A DNA stretch of 25,440 nt from positions 1 through 25,440 of the forward strand of contig DVMJ01000027.1 in the NCBI GenBank assembly GCA_018715065.1, written 5' to 3'. The DNA comes from Fimiplasma intestinipullorum. GTDB taxonomy: Bacteria > Bacillota_I > Bacilli_A > Erysipelotrichales > Coprobacillaceae. The notes under the pieces were generated by a model. The model was given only the letters and a program-made list of their open reading frames with translations, was not told where the DNA came from and ran no database searches. Below are positions 1 to 8,611 of this stretch, in pieces. The stretch's first letter is position 1. Every line of letters begins with the position of its first letter. Made by a program: the position numbers and the translations under genes.

Positions 1-1661
1 ACGTTTTTACGCATCGCCTTGATATTGGTTCGGGCAATGATCTTTCCGCCAATCGCCGCCTGCACAGGCACTTCGAAAAGCTGTCTAGGTATCAGATCTT
101 TTAATTTCTCACAGATCAGTCTGCCGCGCTGGTAAGCAAAGTCCTTATGGACAATACTAGAAAGCGCATCGACAATCTCTCCATTTAATAAGATATCCAT
201 CTTGACGAGCTGACTGGTCTTATACCCGGACAACTCATAGTCAAAGGAAGCATAGCCTTTGGTCACTGATTTTAATTTATCAAAGAAATCATACACGATC
301 TCGGCTAAAGGAATCTCATAAATGACATTGACACGTGTATCGTCAATGTATTCGATATTGATATAATCCCCTCTTTTATTTTGGCACAGTTCCATAATGG
401 CACCGATATAATCCTGCGGCGTCATAATGCTGGCCTTGACATAAGGTTCTTCAATATGTTCCAGCACTTGAGCAGAAGGTAATTTTGCCGGATTATCTAC
501 CTCAACCATCGTTCGGTCAGTCAAATAAGCATGATACACGACCGAAGGCGCTGTCGCGATCAAATCAAGATTAAATTCACGTTCGAGTCGCTCCTGAATG
601 ACATCCATATGCAAGAGACCTAAAAAGCCGCAACGGAAACCAAAACCGAGCGCCTGAGACGTTTCTGCTTCAAACTGCAGACTTGAATCGCTCAGCTGAA
701 TCTTTTCTAAGGCTTCACGCAAATCTCCATAGCGGGCATTATCGACCGGATACAGACCACAAAAGACCATCGGATTCAAACGGCGATACCCAGGCAACGC
801 CTGATCGGAAGGATTTTCTTCGGTCGTAATGGTATCCCCGACATGGACATCCTGGATCGATTTGATAGATGCTGAGATCCAGCCTACCTCACCACAGTGA
901 AGAATGTCTTTCTTTACTTCTTTAGGGGTATGTACACCAACTTCCAACACTTCATAGTCAGCGCCACTGGCCATGAAATGAATATGATCGCCTACACGAA
1001 TGCTGCCTTCCATGATACGAACCAATACGATGACACCGCGATATGAATCATAATAGGAATCAAAGATCAGCGCCTGCGTCGGATGATCACTACGTCCTGA
1101 AGGTGCTGGCACTCTTTCAACGATCTGTTCGAGGACCTGCTCAATGTTCAGTCCGCTTTTAGCTGAAATCAGCGGTGCATCGTCCGCTGGAAGACCGATC
1201 ACATCTTCAATTTCCTGTTTGACTAGATCCGGTTGCGCACTAGGCAAATCAATTTTATTGATGACCGGAATGATCTCAAGGTTATTATCCAGGGCCAGAA
1301 AGACATTTGCCAGCGTCTGCGCTTCCACGCCCTGAGCCGCATCAACAACGAGCACTGCGCCTTCACAGGCTGCCAAAGAACGTGAAACTTCATAGGTGAA
1401 GTCGACATGACCCGGTGTATCGATCAAATGCAAAAGATAGATCTCACCATCCTTTGCCTGGTAATGCAATTGGACGGCATTCAGCTTGATCGTAATCCCT
1501 CTCTCTCTTTCCAGATCCATAGAATCGAGCAGCTGGTCTTTCATCTCACGATTTGAAACCGCCCCTGTTAACTGTAAGATACGATCCGCCAGGGTTGATT
1601 TTCCATGGTCAATATGGGCAATAATAGAAAAATTTCGAATTTTTGTCTGATCAAAGTCCAT
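1..1661 (-). CDS. lepA: Elongation factor 4 (LepA), 3' end cut by window edge
   Basis: Ribosome-associated translational GTPase that acts on stalled or mis-translocated ribosomes. Reading the minus strand from ATG at 1661 gives 553 codons that run off the left edge; the family is about 600 aa, so roughly 50 C-terminal residues are missing. Visible motifs in order: the P-loop AHIDHGKST near residue 15, the switch I segment RERGITIK, the switch II segment DTPGHVDF, the guanine-binding NKID, the LepA-specific GFRCGFLGLLHM, and near the end the lysine/arginine-rich stretch RTNIKAMRKN typical of the LepA C-terminal domain. A ribosome site GCAGGTG precedes the ATG. The gene is divergent from the germination operon and has its own promoter. 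Identity is secure from motif order and length. Confidence 0.97.
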   Translation of the reverse strand, partial: MDFDQTKIRNFSIIAHIDHGKSTLADRILQLTGAVSNREMKDQLLDSMDLERERGITIKLNAVQLHYQAKDGEIYLLHLIDTPGHVDFTYEVSRSLAACEGAVLVVDAAQGVEAQTLANVFLALDNNLEIIPVINKIDLPSAQPDLVKQEIEDVIGLPADDAPLISAKSGLNIEQVLEQIVERVPAPSGRSDHPTQALIFDSYYDSYRGVIVLVRIMEGSIRVGDHIHFMASGADYEVLEVGVHTPKEVKKDILHCGEVGWISASIKSIQDVHVGDTITTEENPSDQALPGYRRLNPMVFCGLYPVDNARYGDLREALEKIQLSDSSLQFEAETSQALGFGFRCGFLGLLHMDVIQERLEREFNLDLIATAPSVVYHAYLTDRTMVEVDNPAKLPSAQVLEHIEEPYVKASIMTPQDYIGAIMELCQNKRGDYINIEYIDDTRVNVIYEIPLAEIVYDFFDKLKSVTKGYASFDYELSGYKTSQLVKMDILLNGEIVDALSSIVHKDFAYQRGRLICEKLKDLIPRQLFEVPVQAAIGGKIIARTNIKAMRKN

Positions 1662-1685
1662 CTTTTTTCACCTGCTTTCTGCTTG

Positions 1686-1714
1686 ATTATAACAAATTCT
1701 AATCCAATTAACAA
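1686..1714 (-). promoter_or_regulatory. Sigma-A-type promoter for lepA
   Basis: On the minus strand TTGTTA (1709-1714) is followed after exactly 17 bases by a perfect TATAAT (1686-1691). Transcription would start near 1679, giving a leader of about 18 nt that carries the lepA ribosome site. Confidence 0.7.
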
Positions 1715-1776
1715 CTAAAAGATGAAAGCTTGGTTTAACCGCTGAGAAATTGTTCATACTATAGCTGGTGATGAAT

Positions 1777-2817
1777 ATGCAGCAAAAAAAGCAAGCTTCC
1801 CTGTCTTATCTTATTTTATTTCTGATTGCGAGTAACTTTTATATAAACCGTATTCTTGCCCGCTTCGTCTTTCAATCGGCAGGCAAATGGGGCTGGATCG
1901 CCATGACACTGGTTGCCATCCTGCTCATACCCGTCGGTTTTCTCATTTACTTTCTAGCCCAACCGGTCCATTTAAAAAAGTGGAAAGAGAGTTATCGAAA
2001 CAACCGGCTGATTCGCATTTTCCTAAGAATTGCCACCTTGACAAGTACGTTTTTATGCTTAGTTTTTACGATGACCCTAACGAATGCCAGCTGGTTAGAA
2101 AAAACACCCTATTTTTTATTCGTTCTTCCCTTTTTTGCTATTATATACTATGTTCTTAAACACGGCATACCTACCTTTCTTAATCTGGCTACCATCAGTA
2201 TCTATCCTATCGCTATCCAGTATTTGATCTTTGTGTTGGCCAAACATAAAACATTTGATTTCTATGCACTGATTCCTTTTAGTGGACAGAACATCAGCCA
2301 GCCGCTGATGCTGGGGATAGCATTCCTGGCTATGCTGCTTGAGCCATTCTGGCTGCTTTTTTATCTTGATGAAAACAGTCAGCCTATCAAAAAAGGATCT
2401 TTTATTTGCGTTTTTACGATATTGCTTCTGACTCTGATCTATGATGCGCTGATCGTCACCGGTCAATTCGGACTACTGGTTTCAAAAATTCCCTTTGTGT
2501 ACTATGAGAGCTGGCGAGCTATCAATTTTGGTCAGTATATTGTTTATCTGGATATCTTTGCTTTCTTCTATTGGATCACCAGTGCCTTTTGTCGAATCAC
2601 ATTAGGTGTATTCCTATGGCATCAAAGTTGGCCAAAAGCTTCGCTGAAGAAGTCCCTGATCTTTTTGATCGTATTATATCTCACCTTGATCTATACACTC
2701 AATCATGTCATGCTCTATGCTTCCATTCGCTTTGCTTTGCTACTTATTAGTTTGATCAGTCTTATTTTAGCCATCGGCTTCAATAGTGTTGCACTCGTGA
2801 GGAGGAATCGGAAATGA
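1777..2817 (+). CDS. gerAB: Spore germination receptor subunit B (GerAB/GerKB-type permease)
   Basis: Integral-membrane subunit of a Ger nutrient-germinant receptor, related to amino acid/polyamine permeases; in spores the B subunit sits in the inner membrane and helps sense the germinant. The protein is about 346 aa and almost entirely hydrophobic, with around ten membrane segments starting at SYLILFLIAS near residue 10; the family is usually about 360 aa. Start choice: the frame opens with GTG at 1768 and ATG at 1771, but only ATG 1777 has a ribosome-site-like GGTGAT (1767-1772) at a usable distance. It is the first gene of a three-gene operon; its TGA overlaps the next ATG by 4 bp (ATGA), and a strong GGAGG at 2801-2805 serves that gene. 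Subunit assignment rests on hydropathy and on the recognisable A and C neighbours. Confidence 0.88.
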   Translation: MQQKKQASLSYLILFLIASNFYINRILARFVFQSAGKWGWIAMTLVAILLIPVGFLIYFLAQPVHLKKWKESYRNNRLIRIFLRIATLTSTFLCLVFTMTLTNASWLEKTPYFLFVLPFFAIIYYVLKHGIPTFLNLATISIYPIAIQYLIFVLAKHKTFDFYALIPFSGQNISQPLMLGIAFLAMLLEPFWLLFYLDENSQPIKKGSFICVFTILLLTLIYDALIVTGQFGLLVSKIPFVYYESWRAINFGQYIVYLDIFAFFYWITSAFCRITLGVFLWHQSWPKASLKKSLIFLIVLYLTLIYTLNHVMLYASIRFALLLISLISLILAIGFNSVALVRRNRK

Positions 2818-4214
2818 ACATTGTCAAAGAACTCAAAGAACGCTATGAAAAAAACAGTGATGTCAAATATAAGCATCTTGACATGACCCGTCCGCTGGAT
2901 CTGTTTTTTGCAGAAGGACTCGTTCACACACGAGATATCGAGAATTTTATTATCGGAACCCTTGAGTCTATCGTCAGGCATCATGAAGATCTGCTGACAA
3001 GTCACCTGTTACAGATTGAAGCGCTGGAACTTGATTTTCAGCTGATCGATCAGCGTTTATTCAGTGGGATGCTGATCATTATAGATGCCCGTAAGATCTA
3101 TGCACTTAATCTGATTTCACAGCCTGCCCGTAATCCTGAACAGTCCAATATTGACATTACGATTTCCGGACCCCGCGACAGTTTTGTCGAAAATATACAG
3201 ATCAATGCAGCGCTGATCCGTAAACGTCTGAAAAGTGATTCACTCAAATACGAAACTTTTACAGTCGGACGACGATCACAAACCATGGTTGGGTTATTTT
3301 ACATCGATGACATCATCAACATGGATCTCATTGATGATATTCGCCGCAAGATCCAATCAATCGAAACCGATGCCATCATTTCAGCTAGTCAATTCCGTTC
3401 TTTTCTTTATGAAGATGAAAAGACTGCACTGCCTTTAGCGACCTATACGCAGCGTCCGGACTATTGCGTTTCCAGCCTGCTTGCCGGAAAATTTGTCATT
3501 TTACTGGATAATTTTAATAATGCAACCGTGGCTCCTGTGACCCTGCCCTTTTTTACTGATTTTTCCGATGATGTCAACGACCACTATCTGACCACCGTTC
3601 TCAATCGTCTGATTTACTTTGTATCATTAGGAATCTCGCTCTATTTAATGGCTTTTGTACTGGCTTTATATTCCTACAGTCCTGATCAGCTGCCAATCAT
3701 CCTGTTGGCAAATATGATCTCGATGCGTAAAGGGGTGATCCTGCCGGTACCGCTCGAAATTATCTTCGCAACATTTTTATTTGAGCTCTTCCGTATTGCA
3801 GGTACGCGGCTGCCAGCCGGAATCAGTTCAACCCTGCTTGTCATTGGAGGGGTCCTGCTAGGTTCAATTACGATTGTCGCCGGTCTGATCAGTTATGATA
3901 TCATGTTTCTAACAGCGTTAAGCATCATTTGTAACTACTCCATTTCAAACAACATTTCTTTAAACAATATGGTTTCTTTTCTAAAGCTGCTGGTCTTTTT
4001 GCTTTGTCTGGCCTTTGGTGCCTATGGATTCATCCTTTCTGTGATCTGGATTACTGCCTATTTCTGTACAAAGCACAGTTTTCAGCAGCCTTTCATGAGC
4101 CCTTTGGCGCCACTCCATTTAAAAGACCTGCCTAAGATGTTTTTAGGACGTAATTTCACGCCTAAAAGTCATCGTCCAGAAGCGATGCAGACAAAGGATG
4201 TGCGCAACCGATGA
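2814..4214 (+). CDS. gerAA: Spore germination receptor subunit A (GerAA family)
   Basis: Large subunit of the germinant receptor, which with B and C forms a complex in the spore inner membrane that responds to nutrients. At 466 aa it has the usual two-part build: a soluble N-terminal half (about 1-255, beginning KELKERYEKN) and a C-terminal half with several membrane helices. The family hallmark FELFRIAGTRLP is at residues 323-334, followed by a glycine-rich helix (LLVIGGVLLGSITI) and the conserved tail SPLAPLHLKDLPKMFLGR. It overlaps gerAB and gerAC by 4 bp each, so the three are translationally coupled. The GGAGG ribosome site is strong. Confidence is high from motif, length and context. 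Confidence 0.95.
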   Translation: MNIVKELKERYEKNSDVKYKHLDMTRPLDLFFAEGLVHTRDIENFIIGTLESIVRHHEDLLTSHLLQIEALELDFQLIDQRLFSGMLIIIDARKIYALNLISQPARNPEQSNIDITISGPRDSFVENIQINAALIRKRLKSDSLKYETFTVGRRSQTMVGLFYIDDIINMDLIDDIRRKIQSIETDAIISASQFRSFLYEDEKTALPLATYTQRPDYCVSSLLAGKFVILLDNFNNATVAPVTLPFFTDFSDDVNDHYLTTVLNRLIYFVSLGISLYLMAFVLALYSYSPDQLPIILLANMISMRKGVILPVPLEIIFATFLFELFRIAGTRLPAGISSTLLVIGGVLLGSITIVAGLISYDIMFLTALSIICNYSISNNISLNNMVSFLKLLVFLLCLAFGAYGFILSVIWITAYFCTKHSFQQPFMSPLAPLHLKDLPKMFLGRNFTPKSHRPEAMQTKDVRNR

Positions 4215-5320
4215 AAAAATGGTTCATGATAGCGCTGACCATGGCGCTTTGGCTGACAGGATGTCAGGATCAAAAAGACTTGCTGAATCTTTTATTTCCG
4301 ACAACCGTGGTGATTGATTATAGCGATAACCGGTATCATCTCGCCTTTCAGATCCATAATTTCAACTCGATATCTCGCGGCGAATTAGAATCCGGACAGT
4401 CTCAAGACAGTATTCTCATCGTCCAGGGAGAGGGAAAAACCATCGAAGAAGCCATCGGTCAAATTGAAAGTGAGCAACGCAGTGCACTGAGTCTTTCCCA
4501 TATCCGTTCTTTGATCATCCAGTCGGGAATGCTTGAGCAAAGCCGAATCCAGGATCTGATCAACTATCTCACGTATAATATGGAATTAAGGATGGATACG
4601 TCCCTTTATTACAGTGAGGATGATCCGAGCGAACTGCTGAGTGTGTCCTATCAGATTGGTAAAAGTGCCATTTATACCCTCAGCAACAGTCCTGAGTTCA
4701 AGGATATCAGTATGGAAAACCAGACCATCAACCTTTTAGAATTTGCGAAAGGACTCTCTGATCGTGAGATCACCTTAAGTATTCCTATCTTGAAGGTGGA
4801 TACCAATCGAAATCAATACATCGGCAGTGAAGGTGAGCAAGAACAAAAAGTCTATCTAGTCAGTGAATGTCTTTTTCTAGATGGAAAAGGCAATTATACC
4901 CGTTTAGCCATTGATCGATTAGAAGGCCGTTCATGGGTCCGTTCTCATTTTAATGATGTCAACGTCAGTTATTTGTTGGGTGATGAGGTCATCAACTTTG
5001 ACAGTTACCGGGTAACCAGCTGGATCACGTATAATCCTAAAGATGGTTGTTATCATTTAAAGGGAAAGGTCCGATTGACGATCACGCGGGCAGGTACGAA
5101 TACCAGTTTGGAGGATCTTAAGCAACTTGCTGAAGAACTGATCAAAAACCAGGTAAGCGAAACTTACCTGGCCGGTCTTGAGGCAGGTGTAGATGTCTAT
5201 AATCTGACCTACCATTCTCTTATCAAAGAAGCGGATCCTGTCCCTTTGACTGCCAAGAATTTCATCAACGAATTAGACGTCAATCTCGTCATCAAAGGCG
5301 CTTATGTCGAAGTCCAGTAA
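4211..5320 (+). CDS. gerAC: Spore germination receptor subunit C, lipoprotein (GerAC family)
   Basis: Lipoprotein subunit of the germinant receptor, tethered to the outer face of the spore inner membrane. The 369-aa product starts with a short lipoprotein signal peptide ending in the lipobox LTGC, with Cys18 as the lipid-modified residue. The rest is hydrophilic, as expected for the Ger(x)C family, including the conserved early segment around SLSHIRSLIIQ and a C-terminal region with many beta-strand-like stretches. The ATG overlaps the gerAA stop as ATGA; AAAGGA sits about 12 nt upstream. It is the last gene of the operon, and its TAA abuts the stop codon of the opposite-strand gene with no gap. 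Confidence 0.95.
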   Translation: MKKWFMIALTMALWLTGCQDQKDLLNLLFPTTVVIDYSDNRYHLAFQIHNFNSISRGELESGQSQDSILIVQGEGKTIEEAIGQIESEQRSALSLSHIRSLIIQSGMLEQSRIQDLINYLTYNMELRMDTSLYYSEDDPSELLSVSYQIGKSAIYTLSNSPEFKDISMENQTINLLEFAKGLSDREITLSIPILKVDTNRNQYIGSEGEQEQKVYLVSECLFLDGKGNYTRLAIDRLEGRSWVRSHFNDVNVSYLLGDEVINFDSYRVTSWITYNPKDGCYHLKGKVRLTITRAGTNTSLEDLKQLAEELIKNQVSETYLAGLEAGVDVYNLTYHSLIKEADPVPLTAKNFINELDVNLVIKGAYVEVQ

Positions 5321-5755
5321 TCAGTCTTCTTTATCATGATTCTGTTTGATGAACGCCTCAATTCGTTCATCACTGTAAGAGAGCAGCTTCCCTAAAGCTG
5401 TGGCAATCTCATGGCGATGTTGGTCATAGGTGCCTGCCGCCTGGCAGGCCCTTTTTTTGGCCTTTAATGCCAGATAACTTTCAAGATCCTCATCATGCAG
5501 ATAGAGGATGACTACGTAATGATGGTAACTAGTGGACTTCGCAAATAAATCGGTCGTCAGCATTTCCTCTTCGACATACATTTTCGTATCATATTTTTGA
5601 CAGGTAATTCTGGCATAGGCAACATCATCTAAAAAAAGCTGATAATCCGTTGTCGCATGGGAAAATGCAATCCGTTTGACACCTGCATGAACAACCTCAC
5701 TAAACGCATCAATTACCCCACAACGAAAAGAATATGTATCTATTTTCCCAGTCAT
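5321..5755 (-). CDS. Conserved-looking hypothetical protein coupled to cinA
   Basis: I do not recognise this 144-aa soluble protein. It has no signal peptide or membrane helix; it looks mixed alpha/beta, with a beta-like start (KIDTYSFRCG), a hydrophobic central strand (HHYVVILYLHDED) and a charged helical tail ending in QNHDKED. An in-frame ATG at 5803 exists, but ATG 5755 is preferred: it overlaps the cinA stop as ATGA and has AAAGGA 5 nt upstream inside the cinA 3' end. It is the last gene of the DUF975-popT-cinA group, so it is probably co-translated with cinA, and a functional link to CinA is an inference. The strand opposite its middle carries the ger operon terminator. Function unknown. 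Confidence 0.8.
   Translation of the reverse strand: MTGKIDTYSFRCGVIDAFSEVVHAGVKRIAFSHATTDYQLFLDDVAYARITCQKYDTKMYVEEEMLTTDLFAKSTSYHHYVVILYLHDEDLESYLALKAKKRACQAAGTYDQHRHEIATALGKLLSYSDERIEAFIKQNHDKED
5432..5458 (+). terminator. Rho-independent terminator of the ger operon, inside the opposite-strand gene
   Basis: Perfect 7-bp stem GCCTGCC (5432-5438) / GGCAGGC (5443-5449) with a GCCT loop, followed by CC and seven T on the plus strand. It lies about 112 nt past the gerAC stop, within the coding sequence of the convergent 144-aa gene. No other good plus-strand terminator is visible nearer. Confidence 0.75.
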
Positions 5756-6834
5756 GATCCTTTCATCTCCTTTGCAATTCGTATCAGAAACTGAGTCAAA
5801 CAACGTTGAATGCGCATTGTATTGTACCGTGCCTGTTTAAGACAGGGTAATTTCTCCTGGTAGGTATTGCTCCCGAACTGCGCTTCCATACAAAAATATT
5901 CTCCCATCATATCCGGTTGTAAAAACAAGTGAAGGTGATTGGGAGCTGAAGAAACGAGCTTAGCGGCGATGCGTGCATCCTGGCACCAGTCATCTAAAAA
6001 GTCAATGTTCGGTTCGCATTGCAATCTGAATTCAGGCACTGCTGCCAGGTCAACATCTTCCAGAGCGCTTAAAGGACTCAAACGGTCACCCAGGATAGCC
6101 ATCAATGCCTGCTCCATCGGGGCAAAAGAAGTATTGGCTTCCTGCCAAAATCTGGCTCGTGTCGCTAAACGTAAGCGTACGTAGCCCTCTTGCGCATAAA
6201 GAGCCAGAGTCACCTCTTGCTGACTTGCCAATAGATCCGCAAGTTCATCCTGAAGTTGGCTCTCGCCAGTGGTCAACACAACATATTCCTTAGTATAAAG
6301 CCGAGTCATACAATAGGATTCTAAGAGAGGTCTGAGACTGTGGTTCATCACATAACGCATCTCGCGCGGTGGCCCTGGTAAATTTGCAATCATGCGCTTC
6401 CCTTTTTTGATCAGGCAGCCATTTGCAGTCCCTACATCATTCTCCAAAATAATGGCTTCACGCGGGAAATAAGCCTGTTGGTAATTGGATTGAGCAATCG
6501 GACCACCCTGCATTAAGAAGCTTAGCTTAGCATGTATTTTTTGGGCTTCATCTTCACGAAAAAACAGCGGACAGCCTAAATACTGAGAGCAGATCTGCTT
6601 AGTCAGATCATCGTTTGTCGGTCCCAGCCCACCCGTCGTAATGACCAGGTCAGCCTGTCTGGCAAAAGCTTCCTGTAAGGCTTGTTTCAAACGTTCTGGA
6701 TTATCTCCGACAGTGACTTGATGATAAACATTAAACCCTAACTCCTTACACATCTGCATCAATTCAACGGCATTAGTGTTCACGATCTCACCTAATAACA
6801 GCTCAGTTCCTACACTAATGATTTCAACATTCAT
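5752..6834 (-). CDS. cinA: CinA-like protein (molybdopterin-binding-type domain) with atypical C-terminus
   Basis: CinA proteins combine an N-terminal MoaB/MogA-like (COG1058) domain, active on ADP-ribose-type pyrophosphates, with a C-terminal PncC-type nicotinamide-nucleotide amidase. The N-terminal part is textbook: VGTELLLGEIVNTN (8-21), TTGGLGPTNDD (66-76), GTANGC (135-140) and LPGPPREM (152-159), then the middle segment around LALYAQEGYVRLRL. The protein is 360 aa against about 410-420 for full CinA. The C-terminal ~110 residues lack the amidase signature AESCTGG and the GIAGP-type motif; only the last ~30 residues (TMRIQRCLTQFLIRIA) recall the end of the amidase domain. The amidase is therefore probably lost or badly degenerate. 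It sits 12 nt downstream of popT and is coupled to the 144-aa gene. Confidence 0.88.
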   Translation of the reverse strand: MNVEIISVGTELLLGEIVNTNAVELMQMCKELGFNVYHQVTVGDNPERLKQALQEAFARQADLVITTGGLGPTNDDLTKQICSQYLGCPLFFREDEAQKIHAKLSFLMQGGPIAQSNYQQAYFPREAIILENDVGTANGCLIKKGKRMIANLPGPPREMRYVMNHSLRPLLESYCMTRLYTKEYVVLTTGESQLQDELADLLASQQEVTLALYAQEGYVRLRLATRARFWQEANTSFAPMEQALMAILGDRLSPLSALEDVDLAAVPEFRLQCEPNIDFLDDWCQDARIAAKLVSSAPNHLHLFLQPDMMGEYFCMEAQFGSNTYQEKLPCLKQARYNTMRIQRCLTQFLIRIAKEMKGS

Positions 6835-6846
6835 TTTATCACATCC

Positions 6847-7683
6847 CTACTTTTCTAATAAATACGTACATTCGATTCCTCCAACGAACAGTCCCATTCC
6901 TAATACCTGATGACATAACGAAAGAGAGAAAAACGGAATATCCTTCAACATCAACCATAATGATCCAAGCATAATACCCAACATAAAACAATATGTCAAT
7001 GTCGCATAATGTGAGATCAGAAAAGCTACGACCTTACTGAAACTCAACATTCCTAGCCCTAACCCTAAGCCAAAAGGCAGCAGCCAGCTAAACGCATCCG
7101 TCAAAATGAGCCAGTCTGGCTGGTAGATTCCGCTCAGTACATGACGGCAGGCACTTACCAGACCATCATAATAGCCCAAGGTAATCAGAATCAGCGAACC
7201 GGAAACGCCCGGAATCAGCATGCTCAAAGAAAGAAAGAAGCCAAGGATAAAAAGAATCAGCCACGGTCCATCAGCCTGCTGAGGAGTTTGAGCGGATAAA
7301 GAGGACATTCCCAAGGTCAACAACACACCTAAGAAAAAGAAGATGGCATGTTTGATATTGACTCTTTTCAATTGAATCTTTGTCACTATGGCCGGCAATC
7401 CACCCAATACCATTCCCCCAAATAATAATATCGTTAAATAAGGAAAGCGCGTTAAGGTTTTTTCAACAAGAAAAGTCACACCCGCCAACCCCAAAAGACC
7501 ACCTAACAGGTATGGCCATAAGCACTTCAAACTTTCTAATGGTCTTCGGACACAAAGACATAACGCTTCAATCAAGGTCTCATAAACATCAAGGGCTATT
7601 GCCATGGTGCCACCGCTAATTCCTGGCAGAAGATTCGCAGCACCAATCAATAACCCTTTAAAAACATTTCGAAAACATCCCAT
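6847..7683 (-). CDS. popT: DUF368 membrane protein, PopT-type polyprenyl-phosphate transporter
   Basis: Members of DUF368 (PopT) are implicated in returning undecaprenyl phosphate across the cytoplasmic membrane so it can be reused in cell-wall synthesis. The 278-aa product shows the N-terminal family signature LLPGISGGTMAIALDVY (about 19-35) and a second, related re-entrant motif LIPGVSGSLILITLGYYDG (about 156-174), consistent with the internal repeat of the family, plus about eight membrane segments. The start ATG at 7683 is preceded by GGGGTGG, part of which can pair with an upstream C-rich stretch (7713-7719). It lies between the DUF975 gene and cinA in one minus-strand group. Family assignment is firm; substrate is inferred from characterised relatives. 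Confidence 0.92.
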   Translation of the reverse strand: MGCFRNVFKGLLIGAANLLPGISGGTMAIALDVYETLIEALCLCVRRPLESLKCLWPYLLGGLLGLAGVTFLVEKTLTRFPYLTILLFGGMVLGGLPAIVTKIQLKRVNIKHAIFFFLGVLLTLGMSSLSAQTPQQADGPWLILFILGFFLSLSMLIPGVSGSLILITLGYYDGLVSACRHVLSGIYQPDWLILTDAFSWLLPFGLGLGLGMLSFSKVVAFLISHYATLTYCFMLGIMLGSLWLMLKDIPFFSLSLCHQVLGMGLFVGGIECTYLLEK

Positions 7684-7690
7684 TGAACCA

Positions 7691-7719
7691 CCCCATTCCT
7701 ATAAATATGGGCAATGGGG
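7691..7719 (-). promoter_or_regulatory. Inverted repeat overlapping the popT ribosome site
   Basis: On the minus strand CCCCATT (7719-7713) can pair with AATGGGG (7697-7691), a perfect 7-bp stem with a 15-nt loop. The downstream arm contains part of the GGGGTGG ribosome site of popT, so folding could limit popT translation. The role is an inference. Confidence 0.4.
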
Positions 7720-7734
7720 GCATTTAGAACTAAT

Positions 7735-8592
7735 CTACAATTCAAAGATACGACTATCCTGTGGTCCTGACTGATGAATCAATTCTTCATAGAACAAAGC
7801 TGTCGCAACCTGAAGATGCGGTACCCAGAGGGTGATAGGCAAATATATAGCTAAAGCCAACTGTACAGCTAATCCGAAGACTGTTGTCGCCGGGACGAGC
7901 AATGAAGCAAAATTGATCATGATCAGATAGATGAGATAGCGAGGAATATAGATCAGCTGTAAAAAAAGCAAGTCCCTTTTATGACCTTTCATCATCTTCC
8001 AGCTTTTCATCATGGCCTCATTCCAGGAAACATCATAACGTTCGATCAAATAAGGCACCATCGCTAGTCCATAGGACAAAATAGCCGAAATGACAGATGA
8101 GACCAGCATCGAAAGCATGACTTGCCAGGACTCAGCCAAAAAGCTATTATCCAGCATGTACGTTAGATTTTCCAGTCCGTCCACCACAATTAAACGTACC
8201 CAGCTTAAAAAATCACCGACACTGATACCACTTTGACTGGCCAAATATAAAATCGTCGGAATGACTAAAAGAAAGCTGATCACATTTAAAGACACCTTAC
8301 GCATGATGTAAGCCGGGAAAAGACGAACAAATTCGAATATGCCTACAAAAGCATCTTTTAAGCGGATATCTTGTTCTCGATGATCAATCAGCTTTAAGCT
8401 CGTGACCACATACGCATGCGTAATCGTCACACTGAGCACTCCCAGCAATAAAACCAGCAGTCCATCCGGTATATAACGGATCAAAAGTAATAAAAGTTCG
8501 ATAATCAAGTATATATTGAAAATACGACCGAGCTGATGCCAGACGATTTGATCTGCCTTTCTAGATATACGATAGATATTCAAGCGATTCAC
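7735..8592 (-). CDS. DUF975-family integral membrane protein
   Basis: A 285-aa multi-spanning membrane protein of unknown function. The C-terminal half carries the DUF975 hallmark: SWKMMKGHKRDLLFLQLIYI (about residues 206-225), then two hydrophobic helices and the ending VPHLQVATALFYEEL. About six membrane segments are visible, beginning with IYLIIELLLLLIRYI near residue 27. The start is GTG at 8592 with GAAGG close upstream; a TTG at 8583 would be an alternative better spaced from AGGTGA. It has its own promoter squeezed between the gene and the purB terminator, so it opens a new transcription unit that includes popT, cinA and the 144-aa gene. The link to cell envelope lipid handling is only suggested by the popT neighbour. 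Confidence 0.85.
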   Translation of the reverse strand: MNRLNIYRISRKADQIVWHQLGRIFNIYLIIELLLLLIRYIPDGLLVLLLGVLSVTITHAYVVTSLKLIDHREQDIRLKDAFVGIFEFVRLFPAYIMRKVSLNVISFLLVIPTILYLASQSGISVGDFLSWVRLIVVDGLENLTYMLDNSFLAESWQVMLSMLVSSVISAILSYGLAMVPYLIERYDVSWNEAMMKSWKMMKGHKRDLLFLQLIYIPRYLIYLIMINFASLLVPATTVFGLAVQLALAIYLPITLWVPHLQVATALFYEELIHQSGPQDSRIFEL

Positions 8593-8611
8593 CTGCCTTC
8601 AATATAGAAAC

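Noticed and set aside
5756..5803. Longer N-terminus for the 144-aa protein
   Set aside because: Would overlap cinA by over 50 nt without a ribosome site; the ATGA-coupled start at 5755 has one.
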